Made by a program: the position numbers and the translations under genes. The notes under the pieces were generated by a model. It was given only the letters and a program-made list of their open reading frames with translations, searched no databases and was not told the DNA's origin. From Buchananella sp. 14KM1171 (lineage in GTDB: Bacteria; Actinomycetota; Actinomycetes; Actinomycetales; Actinomycetaceae): a stretch of DNA of 64,000 nucleotides. The stretch covers positions 1,426,001 to 1,490,000 of the forward strand of contig NZ_CP159981.1 of the NCBI RefSeq assembly GCF_041380365.1, given 5' to 3'. Of the stretch, positions 42,244-53,516 are shown piece by piece; position 1 is the stretch's first letter, and every line of letters begins with the position of its first letter.

Positions 42244-45200
42244 GGATCATCCCAGCTTGCGCGGGGTCGACAGCTACATGCCGGCCGCCGGGGCCGGGCG
42301 GGAGGGATCATCCCCGCTCGCGCGGGGTCCACGACTGGTTTCATCGAGGCTTTGCAGGACGGCAGGGATCATCCCCGCTCGCGCGGGGTCCACGCCAAAT
42401 TGGTGTGGTGTGCATCACGGCTTATGGGATCATCCCCGCTCGCGCGGGGTCCACTCAATCATCGCTTCGCCTCCCTTCTACTTCGAGGGATCATCCCCGC
42501 TCGCGCGGGGTCCACTCGAACTTCATCTTGGCGAACTCACCGACGAAGGGATCATCCCCGCTCGCGCGGGGTCCACTTGGGACAACCCGCATAGCGGGGC
42601 CGGCTTACGGGATCATCCCCGCTCGCGCGGGGGCCACGCCCTATGCTGATAATTCGGCCAGGCAGCCGCGGGATCATCCCCGCTCGCGCGGGGTCCACGG
42701 GGCCAAAGTGTCGCTAAGCACAGTGCCCCCAGGATCATCCCCGCTCGCGCGGGGTCCACGATTACGGCCTACCGCGATCTGTTCCGGGTCGGGGATCATC
42801 CCCGCTCGCGCGGGGTCCACGTGTAGTTCAGGCCGGCGGCCTCCGCCCAGTTGGGATCATCCCCGCTCGCGCGGGGTCCACTCCCGCGAGTCCGGGTAAT
42901 TCCGGGAAATCCAGGGATCATCCCCGCTCGCGCGGGGTCCACGTCTTGGAGGACCAGAACTCGCCGAAGGCGGTGGGATCATCCCCGATCGCGCGGGGTC
43001 CACCTCGCCCAGGCCGTTGGCGAGGACAAGGGACAGGGATCATCCCCGCTCGCGCGGGGTCCACTGGTTGGCGCTCGCCCCGCACCAGCGCGGCGAGGGA
43101 TCATCCCCGCTCGCGCGGGGTCCACCCGGGGATGACGTCGTTTTGCGCGTCGGTCACGGGATCATCCCCGCTCGCGCGGGGTCCACATGGTTTTCCTGGT
43201 CCAGGAGAAGACCGCGCCGGGATCATCCCCGCTCGCGCGGGGTCCACGCATCGTCAGGCCATTCAACGTAGTCAAGCCAAGGATCATCCCCGCTCGCGCG
43301 GGGTCCACTTCATGGTGGGGTCCTAGAAGGCGGTGGGGTTGGGATCATCCCCGCTCGCGCGGGGTCCACACCAGCTTGAGCGATTAGCCGCGTCCGGCAG
43401 CCGGATCATCCCCGCTCGCGCGGGGTCCACTTTCTCACATTTTCCCGACTTATCCACAACCAAGGATCATCCCCGCTCGCGCGGGGTCCACCAACCAATT
43501 TCCTTTGCCAACTCTTTACCTCTCGGATCATCCCCGCTCGCGCGGGGTCCACGAACGTTTATGGATGCGTTTCAGGCTAAACGCAGGATCATCCCCGCTC
43601 GCGCGGGGTCCACGTACCCCTGCCCAGGTCGAGGGGGGATAGGCGCGGATCATCCCCGCTCGCGCGGGGTCCACGTGTGTGCCAAAGAGCGCTGTTCACG
43701 CAACGCAGGATCATCCCCGCTCGCGCGGGGTCCACTCGCCAGCCCATGGCGCCCCTTCAACCGAGGTGGGATCATCCCCGCTCGCGCGGGGTCCACGACA
43801 CGATGCCGCCCCTGAGCCTCGTCGAGGAGGGATCATCCCCGCTCGCGCGGGGTCCACTTTTCTGATTACACCTTTCGCCAGTGTTTTCGGGGATCATCCC
43901 CGCTCGCGCGGGGTCCACGTGAGCGAGGAGTTCAGGGACGGGTTCCTGGCGGGATCATCCCCGCTCGCGCGGGGTCCACCGCTGGTACATTCCCGCCCAC
44001 GTGTCGCCTTCCGGATCATCCCCGCTCGCGCGGGGTCCACTGGCGGCGTCGTGGTTTGACCGGGTCCGGGGCGGGATCATCCCCGCTCGCGCGGGGTCCA
44101 CACCGACCGTGACCGTGACCGCGCCTGGGACAAGGGATCATCCCCGCTCGCGCGGGGTCCACCAGTTTTGGTGTGACGCTCACCACAAGAACTAGGGATC
44201 ATCCCCGCTCGCGCGGGGTCCACTTACTGGTGTCAATTGGTATGACCCTGCGGACGGGATCATCCCCGCTCGCGCGGGGTCCACTGTGGGCCGTGAGGGA
44301 GACATCCCCACCAGCAAGGATCATCCCCGCTCGCGCGGGGTCCACGCCCTGCGAGTCACCGGCGGCGACAGCTACGCGGGATCATCCCCGCTCGCGCGGG
44401 GTCCACCTACGTCGGATTGGGCGTCGCATGAGTGGCCCCGGATCATCCCCGCTCGCGCGGGGTCCACAGTGGCGAGCTATTCGACGCCTGTACCGCCATG
44501 GGATCATCCCCGCTCGCGCGGGGTCCACGGGCGCGATGTTCAGAGTGCGTCCGTCGCAGAGGGATCATCCCCGCTCGCGCGGGGTCCACCGAAGGCTATT
44601 GCCAAAGCCGTCACCGACGCTGGGATCATCCCCGCTCGCGCGGGGTCCACCAGTCAATGAAATGCGCGGATTCATTTTCAGCCGGATCATCCCCGCTCGC
44701 GCGGGGTCCACTCGTGGTGGCAGGAGGAGTGCGCGATGAGTGTGGGATCATCCCCGCTCGCGCGGGGTCCACTCCCGCCGTGCGGAACGCCGTTCGCTCA
44801 CGGCCGGATCATCCCCGCTCGCGCGGGGTCCACGTCAGGTAAGCGACGATGCCCTGGTGGGACTGGGGATCATCCCCGCTCGCGCGGGGTCCACGTGGGC
44901 CTGCCCGCCACTGGCCCAGGCCACGCCGGATCATCCCCGCTCGCGCGGGGTCCACCTGGACGTGACCTGCGGGGCCCGCATGATGTGGGGATCATCCCCG
45001 CTCGCGCGGGGTCCACTGAAAGTGGCGTGTGGCGCGGGCACGCAGCCTAGGATCATCCCCGCTCGCGCGGGGTCCACCGCCGCGCTATGGGCCCTCGAAG
45101 CGGCCGACGGGGATCATCCCCGCTCGCGCGGGGTCCACGCGCTGTATGCAGCTGGCCGGCAAGATTTTCCGGGATCATCCCCGCTCGCGCGGGGTCCACT

Positions 45201-48200
45201 GGTCAACGCTCGGCGCGTCGGTGGCATTGGCGGGATCATCCCCGCTCGCGCGGGGTCCACTTGGGTGAGTTGGACTACGTGACCATGGAGGTGGGATCAT
45301 CCCCGCTCGCGCGGGGTCCACCCACATCGACAGCTTCGATCCACACCCGTCCGGGGATCATCCCCGCTCGCGCGGGGTCCACGCGACGTTCTGCACGGCG
45401 GGGTGCGAGAACGCGGGATCATCCCCGCTCGCGCGGGGTCCACCCCCTGGACCCCTCCAAGCCGCCCTAGGCCCCAGGATCATCCCCGCTCGCGCGGGGT
45501 CCACACTAATAACGGAATTAAGCCCCCTTTTACACCAGGATCATCCCCGCTCGCGCGGGGTCCACTCATCGGGATACTGCGCGCCGGCAGATCATGTGGG
45601 ATCATCCCCGCTTGCGCGGGGTCGACGCCGCCGGACTTGTTGTCCACAGAGACCTGGAAGGATCATCCCCGCTTGCGCGGGGTCGACCCAGGACGGGAGG
45701 GTCACCCACACACCACCCGGGGGATCATCCCCGCTTGCGCGGGGTCGACTGGCAGGGTCGTAGCGGTCAGACATGTGGGTGCCGGATCATCCCCGCTTGC
45801 GCGGGGTCGACTCGGCGATATTGGCGCGAAAACGCACGGTCACGGGATCATCCCCGCTTGCGCGGGGTCGACGAGTGTGAGCTGCTGTGTCCCTGTGGGT
45901 GCGGGGGATCATCCCCGCTTGCGCGGGGTCGACCAACAGCTTGGCGAGCATGTCGCCTGCGTAGTGGGATCATCCCCGCTTGCGCGGGGTCGACCGCTGG
46001 CGGCGGTGCCACGGGTGGAGACAATGAGGATCATCCCCGCTTGCGCGGGGTCGACGCCTGCGGCTTGTTCGTGACCATCGGGATGACGGGATCATCCCCG
46101 CTTGCGCGGGGTCGACCGGCGGAGAAGAAGGCTCCGGCCAGTAATCCTGGGATCATCCCCGCTTGCGCGGGGTCGACTACGTCCACCGGCTCGACCGTGG
46201 ACCAGTCGATGGATCATCCCCGCTTGCGCGGGGTCGACTACGTCCACCGGCTCGACCGTGGACCAGTCGATGGATCATCCCCGCTTGCGCGGGGTCGACT
46301 CCAGCGAAATTCAGGCATCTGCGATGGAGCAGGGATCATCCCCGCTTGCGCGGGGTCGACAACGATCCCTTGACGGCAAGCGCCCGATGGCAGGGATCAT
46401 CCCCGCTTGCGCGGGGTCGACTTTGTCTTTGTCGGTGACGACGATCCGGTGGCGGGATCATCCCCGCTTGCGCGGGGTCGACCTAATTGCTCCCAGGTTA
46501 GGAGTTCCCGGGCAGGGATCATCCCCGCTTGCGCGGGGTCGACAGCCACGGCATCCGGCGCGGCGTGATGACGTCGGGATCATCCCCGCTTGCGCGGGGT
46601 CGACAGCGAACGGCTGCTATACAAAAAACGCAACTCGGGATCATCCCCGCTTGCGCGGGGTCGACTTAACGCCATTGGTGGCGACCGCATAATTAGCGGG
46701 ATCATCCCCGCTTGCGCGGGGTCGACGTGTGGCATCGTGCGGTCGATCAGCTGGCACGGGGATCATCCCCGCTTGCGCGGGGTCGACCAGCTGAGCTGGT
46801 CGGCACCTACGGCCGCCCGGGGATCATCCCCGCTTGCGCGGGGTCGACTCGACAGTGCCCAAGCTGTCGACAACTTCGAAGGGATCATCCCCGCTTGCGC
46901 GGGGTCGACTCCTTGACGTCGCCGCCCCTGCGGTAGACGTGGGGATCATCCCCGCTTGCGCGGGGTCGACGCCGGAAAGACGGCATCGCCCTGACGAGGT
47001 TGGGGATCATCCCCGCTTGCGCGGGGTCGACGGAAGGCGGGGATCGCGGCGGGCTTGCTGGGCAGGATCATCCCCGCTTGCGCGGGGTCGACCTGCGGCC
47101 CCAGCTGCTTGATGTGCTCCACCACGGATCATCCCCGCTTGCGCGGGGTCGACGGGGCTGACTGCCGACAGGCGCGGCGTGATGCCGGATCATCCCCGCT
47201 TGCGCGGGGTCGACGAGCAGCTGCAGGCGGCGGGTGTCACCGATGAGGGATCATCCCCGCTTGCGCGGGGTCGACGCACGGTGTGACGCTGTGGTCACAC
47301 CGTGGCGGGGATCATCCCCGCTTGCGCGGGGTCGACAACCAAACCTTGGAGTCCTTGACATAGCGAGCCGGATCATCCCCGCTTGCGCGGGGTCGACACC
47401 CGAGCATCTATCGGATGCTGAACAATTTTGGGATCATCCCCGCTTGCGCGGGGTCGACCTAGGCATGTCCCGCGCTGCGTTCCATCGGGAGGGATCATCC
47501 CCGCTTGCGCGGGGTCGACGTGTGGTGCAGATGAGTGGGGAGGTCGTGGCTGGGATCATCCCCGCTTGCGCGGGGTCGACGGCAACTTGGCCAGGCCGCC
47601 CTCGATGCGGAGCGGATCATCCCCGCTTGCGCGGGGTCGACACATGGACATGGCTCAGCACCTCATGCTTTGGGGGATCATCCCCGCTTGCGCGGGGTCG
47701 ACAACACGATGCGCCAATCAGTCTCACGCTGCCAGGGATCATCCCCGCTTGCGCGGGGTCGACCATATACCCCCTCACAGCTTAATGGCCCAGAGGGGAT
47801 CATCCCCGCTTGCGCGGGGTCGACAACACGATGCGCCAATCAGTCTCACGCTGCCAGGGATCATCCCCGCTTGCGCGGGGTCGACGCACACCTGTCCAAG
47901 TAGCGCTCGCGGATGATCGGATCATCCCCGCTTGCGCGGGGTCGACCGGTAGGTGGCGCCGCTGTTGCGGCGCGTGTGAGGATCATCCCCGCTTGCGCGG
48001 GGTCGACTCCACCGCCGATGCCCGGCGATCCCTACACCCAGGATCATCCCCGCTTGCGCGGGGTCGACCTCGCTGAGTCGCAGCAGGCGTTGTGGGCGGC
48101 GGGATCATCCCCGCTTGCGCGGGGTCGACTATGGCACTGAACTTCGCCGTCACCGACACGCGGGATCATCCCCGCTTGCGCGGGGTCGACGCCACCGCAG

Positions 48201-50752
48201 CCGTGCCCGCCAGTAGCATCCCGGGATCATCCCCGCTTGCGCGGGGTCGACGCGCGTTCGTGGGGGCGCCGCCCCACGGAGGTGGGATCATCCCCGCTTG
48301 CGCGGGGTCGACACAACGTTCGCAGATGTAGCAGTGATTCCTCAGGGATCATCCCCGCTTGCGCGGGGTCGACATCCAGGCGCCCGCCTTACCAAAGGCG
48401 CCCATGGGATCATCCCCGCTTGCGCGGGGTCGACTGGGTGGCCTCCCCGCCCTCAGCGCCCGCAGCAGGATCATCCCCGCTTGCGCGGGGTCGACGACCA
48501 GGCGTGGGACGACGACAGCGATGGCTGGGGATCATCCCCGCTTGCGCGGGGTCGACGCCAGCTCGTGGTCACGAGCCTTCTGCTCGGCGGGATCATCCCC
48601 GCTTGCGCGGGGTCGACCGGCAGCGGCGCGGGCGGCAGTGAATTCGCGGGGGATCATCCCCGCTTGCGCGGGGTCGACGCCTCACAAGTCCCGCCCCGTG
48701 CCGCTTAGAGGGGATCATCCCCGCTTGCGCGGGGTCGACTCCTCAGCGCGCACCCCCATGTTTTCCATCGCCGGATCATCCCCGCTTGCGCGGGGTCGAC
48801 ACCAGTTGGCAACAGATTGGGCGGGGTGACCTGGGATCATCCCCGCTTGCGCGGGGTCGACCGGGTTTATGGTCCCTCCACAAGGCTGCCTGCGGGATCA
48901 TCCCCGCTTGCGCGGGGTCGACCCAGCACCGGGGCTAAGCGGTGCAGCCTGGGCAGGATCATCCCCGCTTGCGCGGGGTCGACACCTTGGGCAGCAGCAC
49001 CTCCGCAGAGGTCGAGGGATCATCCCCGCTTGCGCGGGGTCGACAACGCGGACGGGAATCTGCCCCAGGTGGGGCAGGGATCATCCCCGCTTGCGCGGGG
49101 TCGACAATACACCAAATAGGGTTTTTTTCACTAATTAGGGATCATCCCCGCTTGCGCGGGGTCGACTAGCCCCCCTGGTCATACAAGAAGCGCCCGACAG
49201 GATCATCCCCGCTTGCGCGGGGTCGACATTTGCGAGCTGACCGGGTTCTCACTTCAAGAGGGATCATCCCCGCTTGCGCGGGGTCGACCTCGGCAAAGAT
49301 GCCATCGCCACCAACATCGCCGGATCATCCCCGCTTGCGCGGGGTCGACGCCGCGCGCCGCTACGAGACCGACGCAGCCAAGGGATCATCCCCGCTTGCG
49401 CGGGGTCGACCCGCCTTCCTTATTCAGAGTGAGGAGGGCGTCGGGATCATCCCCGCTTGCGCGGGGTCGACTAGGCCCAACCGGTTGAGGATTATGGGGT
49501 CGTAGGATCATCCCCGCTTGCGCGGGGTCGACATTACGTAGGTATTAATGACCTCGACAACCTTGGGATCATCCCCGCTTGCGCGGGGTCGACTCACCCA
49601 GCGCCGTGCCCTCACGGAACGCCTGGGGATCATCCCCGCTTGCGCGGGGTCGACTCCTTGACGATATTCCAGACGACGCGCGCCCCAGGATCATCCCCGC
49701 TTGCGCGGGGTCGACATTAGTCAAATGGTGTATACACACACCAATTGGGGATCATCCCCGCTTGCGCGGGGTCGACCCTCAAGGCCGAGAACCGGCCGAT
49801 CCTAGTCGCGGATCATCCCCGCTTGCGCGGGGTCGACCCGAGGTCTTCACGGATGAGCTCCCATATCTCGGGATCATCCCCGCTTGCGCGGGGTCGACGT
49901 CTGCCCTTTCTGGCTGTGGGTGTGGGGCCTGGGATCATCCCCGCTTGCGCGGGGTCGACCTCGGACCACTTGAAAACGAGTACCCCGTGCGGGGATCATC
50001 CCCGCTTGCGCGGGGTCGACCAGGGGGGCGCGGGTGATCTCGTGGGCAGCCCCGGATCATCCCCGCTTGCGCGGGGTCCACGCTAACGGGCAGACCGCCA
50101 CCTGGATCGTGACGGGATCATCCCCGCTTGCGCGGGGTCCACCCTTGACCATCACCGGCGAGACCGATCACCCGGGGATCATCCCCGCTTGCGCGGGGTC
50201 CACCTAATAACGGAATTGAGCCCCCGTCATACACCAGGATCATCCCCGCTTGCGCGGGGTCCACGTGATCTGAAACACATTGCTAACCGCTGGGCCAGGA
50301 TCATCCCCGCTTGCGCGGGGTCCACGGCGGGCGTTCCGTGGGCGGTTTTGGGTGCGGGGGATCATCCCCGCTTGCGCGGGGTCCACGAGTTGCCGGCGGT
50401 GAAGGCGACGCTGGGGCGGGGATCATCCCCGCTTGCGCGGGGTCCACCGCCTCACTCTTGATTTCACGCGCCAACTTGTGGGATCATCCCCGCTTGCGCG
50501 GGGTCCACCGGTGCCGGCCAGATCATCCCCGGCGACCTGTAGGATCATCCCCGCTTGCGCGGGGTCCACTCGGTGGAGTCCATGACGAGGGCGGAGCAGA
50601 TGGGATCATCCCCGCTTGCGCGGGGTCCACTGGGCAGCGAAACGCCCAAATTCACTACACGTTGGATCATCCCCGCTTGCGCGGGGTCCACAAGCTCGTT
50701 GAGGCGATCAAGCGGCGCGAGGAGGGATCATCCCCGCTTGCGCGGGGTCCAC
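42244..50752 (-). CRISPR. Very large type I-E CRISPR array: 139 intact repeats plus one decayed repeat
   Basis: The repeat is 28 bp, plus-strand form GGATCATCCCCGC then TYGCGCGGGGTCSAC. Spacers are 33 bp, two are 34 bp (before 45722 and 45784). crRNA would be read from the minus strand, where the repeat starts GTGGACCCCGCG or GTCGACCCCGCG and ends GGGGATGATCC, giving the usual I-E hairpin. The leader end is next to cas2. Three zones exist from old to new. Zone A (54 repeats, 42305-45538 starts) has CTCGCG and TCCAC. Zone B (73 repeats, 45599-49993) has CTTGCG and TCGAC. Zone C (12 repeats, 50054-50725) has CTTGCG and TCCAC. The first unit (42244) is a decayed B-like repeat. Point variants occur at 42610 and 42976. 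Counts come from coordinate arithmetic at 61 bp and agree within each zone. Confidence 0.97.
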
Positions 50753-50808
50753 CCTTGGAAATCGTTGAATCTCCAGGGTAACTGTTCCGGATTGTACAGA
50801 GTTTTCCT
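50753..50808 (-). promoter_or_regulatory. CRISPR leader between cas2 and the newest repeat
   Basis: A 56-bp stretch, clearly AT-richer than its surroundings (minus strand: AGGAAAACTCTGTACAATCC in the middle), between the cas2 stop and the first repeat. Leader function (integration site for Cas1-Cas2 and array promoter) follows from its place; no further motif is recognised. Transcription may also come through from the cas operon. Confidence 0.65.
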
Positions 50809-51201
50809 TTACTGATTACCCAGAGCCCGCTCCGTGGAGTTGCGGAACTTGCGTCGTCTGCCGGCCACGGACCACCCTTCTTGGCGTGCCGGGGCGCTGC
50901 CAGTCAGCCTGTTTGGAGATGTTTCAGTCTTGTAGGGCTCCAGCAGCACTAGGAATCCGTCAAGGTTAGTTGGAACGCGCTCATGCCCCAGTGAGGCCAC
51001 CTCGAATCCTTGTTCGCAACGGCTAGACCACAATAGAAGAGCCCTGCCCTGACCTAGGTTTTGTGCCACGAGCTCCCACACCTGTTCTCTCACCCGCGCG
51101 CTGAGATTACCCACGAATACGCCAGCAGCCAGTTCCATCATCCAGCGGGTCATTGCACCGCGTAGTCCAGCGGGCGCAGCCGATAAGAGCAGCACTACCA
51201 T
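50809..51201 (-). CDS. cas2e: CRISPR-associated endoribonuclease Cas2, type I-E
   Basis: The structural partner of Cas1 in spacer integration. From the ATG at 51201 the 130-aa product starts MVVLLLSAAPAGLRGAMTRW and continues with WMMELAAGVFVGNLSARVREQVWELV, typical of the I-E (CT1978-like) Cas2 class. The C-terminal tail after LVLLEPYKTE is longer than in the E. coli protein (about 94 aa) and basic (AGRRRKFRNSTERALGNQ). The start overlaps the cas1 end by 7 bp. It is the last gene of the cas operon and lies 56 bp from the array. Confidence 0.93.
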   Translation of the reverse strand: MVVLLLSAAPAGLRGAMTRWMMELAAGVFVGNLSARVREQVWELVAQNLGQGRALLLWSSRCEQGFEVASLGHERVPTNLDGFLVLLEPYKTETSPNRLTGSAPARQEGWSVAGRRRKFRNSTERALGNQ

Positions 51202-52127
51202 CCGCCGACTTCCTCGTAGTTCTGTCCTGCCGCAATAACCTTCTGCTGGTAGTCCCACAGCGAGACTACGTTGATCGCGAGGTCGGTTCGTTCGGCGTCA
51301 CCGAGTAGATTGCGAATGTCCTCAACGCATCGTTCGATGATTCGTGCTTCGAAGATTCGGTCTCTGACCCGTCGCCTTACCGTTCCGGTTAGGTCCTGCA
51401 TTCCCTCCGCGACGACGTCGAAGGCGATGGGAATAGACACCTCCGCCTTGTAAAGGTCGGCGATGTCGTAAACAAATGCGCGCTCGTGCCCGGTGTGGAC
51501 TACTCCCAGCCCCGGTGAACACCCCAGGGAAACGATCACACCGTGAACCACCCCGTAAAGCGCGGCGTTTGCTGCGGAGAGAGCCTGATTGATCGGGTCC
51601 GATGCTTCGAAATCGTCTGCCTTGTAGTCCCTCCCAGTCCACGGTACGCCGGTGCGACGAGACTCCTTCCGGTAGATCGCCCTTACCCGCGCCCCTTCGC
51701 GGCCGCGTAGTTGCTGCATGGTTAGTCCGCCGACGTCCTCCCCGGCGAATCTCATGCAGTACATGGCCCGTGCCACCTTCAGTCTCTTTTGTGGCGAGGA
51801 GACCCGTGCGGCCTGTTCTATCAGCAGGTGGCTGGACGTGGCCAGCGAGCGGCCGTGCGCGTAGTAGCGCACGCCTCTTTCGCCCACCCACACTGCCGTG
51901 GTGCCGCATTCGCCCAGCAATGCCATCGCCTGATGACTCACCGTTGTCCCGGGTCCTAGCAGCACGGCGATCAGTGATGCAGCGGGTACCCGGATGGTGC
52001 CCTGATCGTTTCTGGCGGTCAGGGCACCATCCTCCCGATGGACCACACAATGCTCCAGATAGAGGAAGGACGAGCGATCCTGCACCCTAGGCAGTGCTGT
52101 GACCGGGACGGGAAGCAGCCTGGACAT
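51195..52127 (-). CDS. cas1e: CRISPR-associated integrase Cas1, type I-E
   Basis: Catalyses protospacer integration at the leader-repeat junction. The 310-aa product from the ATG at 52127 (GGGAGC upstream) has an N-terminal beta domain and a helical catalytic domain with E144 (LRGREGARVR), H211 (VVHTGHERAF), D221 and D224 (VYDIADLYK); these are the E. coli E141, H208, D218 and D221 set, each shifted by three. All metal ligands are present, so adaptation should be active. Confidence 0.96.
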   Translation of the reverse strand: MSRLLPVPVTALPRVQDRSSFLYLEHCVVHREDGALTARNDQGTIRVPAASLIAVLLGPGTTVSHQAMALLGECGTTAVWVGERGVRYYAHGRSLATSSHLLIEQAARVSSPQKRLKVARAMYCMRFAGEDVGGLTMQQLRGREGARVRAIYRKESRRTGVPWTGRDYKADDFEASDPINQALSAANAALYGVVHGVIVSLGCSPGLGVVHTGHERAFVYDIADLYKAEVSIPIAFDVVAEGMQDLTGTVRRRVRDRIFEARIIERCVEDIRNLLGDAERTDLAINVVSLWDYQQKVIAAGQNYEEVGGW

Positions 52128-52129
52128 GG

Positions 52130-52816
52130 CTAGCTCCCTGAGCTCTTTGCCAGAGTCAGCAGGCCACACCCGTAGGCCTTTGAGCGCCCGAGTCCCTTGA
52201 CAAGCACGGTCCTAAACGCGTCCACGTCTGTGACTCGCAGGGCTCCCTCAAAGACTGTCCTGTTGATGGTGACGATGTCCCTGCCACCGTCCTCCCGGGC
52301 GCGGCGGAACACCGGCTTTTCTCGGTGTGCTACCGAGGCCGCAGCGTCCAAGGAGTCGGGCTCTACACCGGGCACAGCAAGGAGCTCGAAGCCGTTTCGC
52401 TGCGCTCGCGTTGTCAGCCATTCCTGTTGCTGTGCCACGGTCACGTGCCCGGTAACTTTTCCGCGCTTGCCTGCCCCCTGCGCGATGGCGCGTGCTGGGT
52501 TGGCTGTCAGGCGGAAACTCCACTCCTGCCCGTTCTCTAGCTTGTCCAGGAACGGGCGGTAGTCGAGCGTGCGGGCCACACTCCCAGCCACGCCAGCTTC
52601 CTGCTCAATCTGGGAGCAGTCCGGTGCCTGTGGAGAAAGAATGAAGAGCGAGGTGTGCGAGTAGAGCCGGTCGACCCGCCAAAGCACCCGTCCCTCGGAA
52701 TCCTGCCCTGAATCTCCCGCTGCCTTGGCCACAACGGCGTGCATCGCCTGGGGCGATCCCAGAAACTTGCGGGCAAGTCTGCGGCGAGGATCAATCTCAA
52801 GCTTGGTTAGGTACAT
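52130..52816 (-). CDS. cas6e: CRISPR-associated Cas6e, crRNA-processing endoribonuclease
   Basis: Cuts the pre-crRNA in the repeat and stays bound to the 3' hairpin in Cascade. 228 aa; two ferredoxin-like halves; LGSPQAMHAVV carries H26, matching the catalytic His of Thermus Cas6e; the C-terminal Gly-rich RNA-binding loop is KGLGRSKAYGCGLLTL. The start lies within the end of cas5e (20-bp overlap), and cas1 begins 3 bp after its stop. Confidence 0.95.
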   Translation of the reverse strand: MYLTKLEIDPRRRLARKFLGSPQAMHAVVAKAAGDSGQDSEGRVLWRVDRLYSHTSLFILSPQAPDCSQIEQEAGVAGSVARTLDYRPFLDKLENGQEWSFRLTANPARAIAQGAGKRGKVTGHVTVAQQQEWLTTRAQRNGFELLAVPGVEPDSLDAAASVAHREKPVFRRAREDGGRDIVTINRTVFEGALRVTDVDAFRTVLVKGLGRSKAYGCGLLTLAKSSGS

Positions 52817-53516
52817 TGCCGGCCTCCTCCACAGTCGTCATCGGGTCGTGCGGGTCTGCGGAGCCGTCTCCGAGCTGTACCGTCAGGCGCTCGACCTCGC
52901 GGAAGCCGTAGTCTCGGAACTCGGGATCGAACGAGAGGGGAACGTCCCGGGAGGTTCGGATGTCGCCAACGCTGATCTCGTCAGGCACGACTTCCTTATC
53001 GAGAAGGAGCTCAGCGATGATGGATTTATTGCGCTTCTTGAACCAGTCTGACGCCTGCCACGGCTCCGACGATAGAACGGTGTACAAGTCGCCGTCTCTC
53101 ACGTCTATTGGGATCGCGCGACTGGGTGGACAGGAACGCCGGCCCAGGTAGAGAGGAAACTGGGGGTTGCGCACGGCCTCATGAAGGCCGCGCAATAGTT
53201 CGAGCTCTCCCTCGATGCCGGCAAGGAATACAGCGTCGGACAGGTAATACCGCTCAGAGAGCGGCATCGACCCTCCCTTGCGGTCGTGGGCGGTGTGAAA
53301 ATCCCGTAGGAGGCGGCCAGGCTGATCCTTCCGCACCCCGAACCGAAGCTGGAGTAGATCCTCTAAGGGATCAGTGCGACGCCTCCCCAAAGCTGCGGCG
53401 AGCATGCCGATAATGCCGCTTTTAGTGGGGGCAAGCTCAGTGCCTCGCACCGCGAAACGCGATTTCACCCCCCAAGACTGCAAAGGACCTGCCAAACGCA
53501 GGAGCAAGGTGGACAT
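52797..53516 (-). CDS. cas5e: CRISPR-associated Cas5e (CasD)
   Basis: Cascade subunit that binds the 5' handle of crRNA. 239 aa. The N-terminus TLLLRLAGPLQSWGVKSRFAVRGTELAPTKSGIIGMLAAALG is the Cas5 signature (LxGPLQSWG, PTKSGIIGLLAAALG), followed by YYLSDAVFLAGIEG and NPQFPLYLGRRSCPPSRAI. The GTG-free ATG at 53516 overlaps the cas7e stop by 1 bp. Confidence 0.96.
   Translation of the reverse strand: MSTLLLRLAGPLQSWGVKSRFAVRGTELAPTKSGIIGMLAAALGRRRTDPLEDLLQLRFGVRKDQPGRLLRDFHTAHDRKGGSMPLSERYYLSDAVFLAGIEGELELLRGLHEAVRNPQFPLYLGRRSCPPSRAIPIDVRDGDLYTVLSSEPWQASDWFKKRNKSIIAELLLDKEVVPDEISVGDIRTSRDVPLSFDPEFRDYGFREVERLTVQLGDGSADPHDPMTTVEEAGNVPNQA

Noticed and set aside
42333-50781. Many open frames through the array, giving proteins full of GSSPLARG, IIPARAGST and DHPRLRGVD
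   Set aside because: They are translations of CRISPR repeats. The 61-bp period shifts the frame at each unit, and no ribosome sites or coding composition exist.
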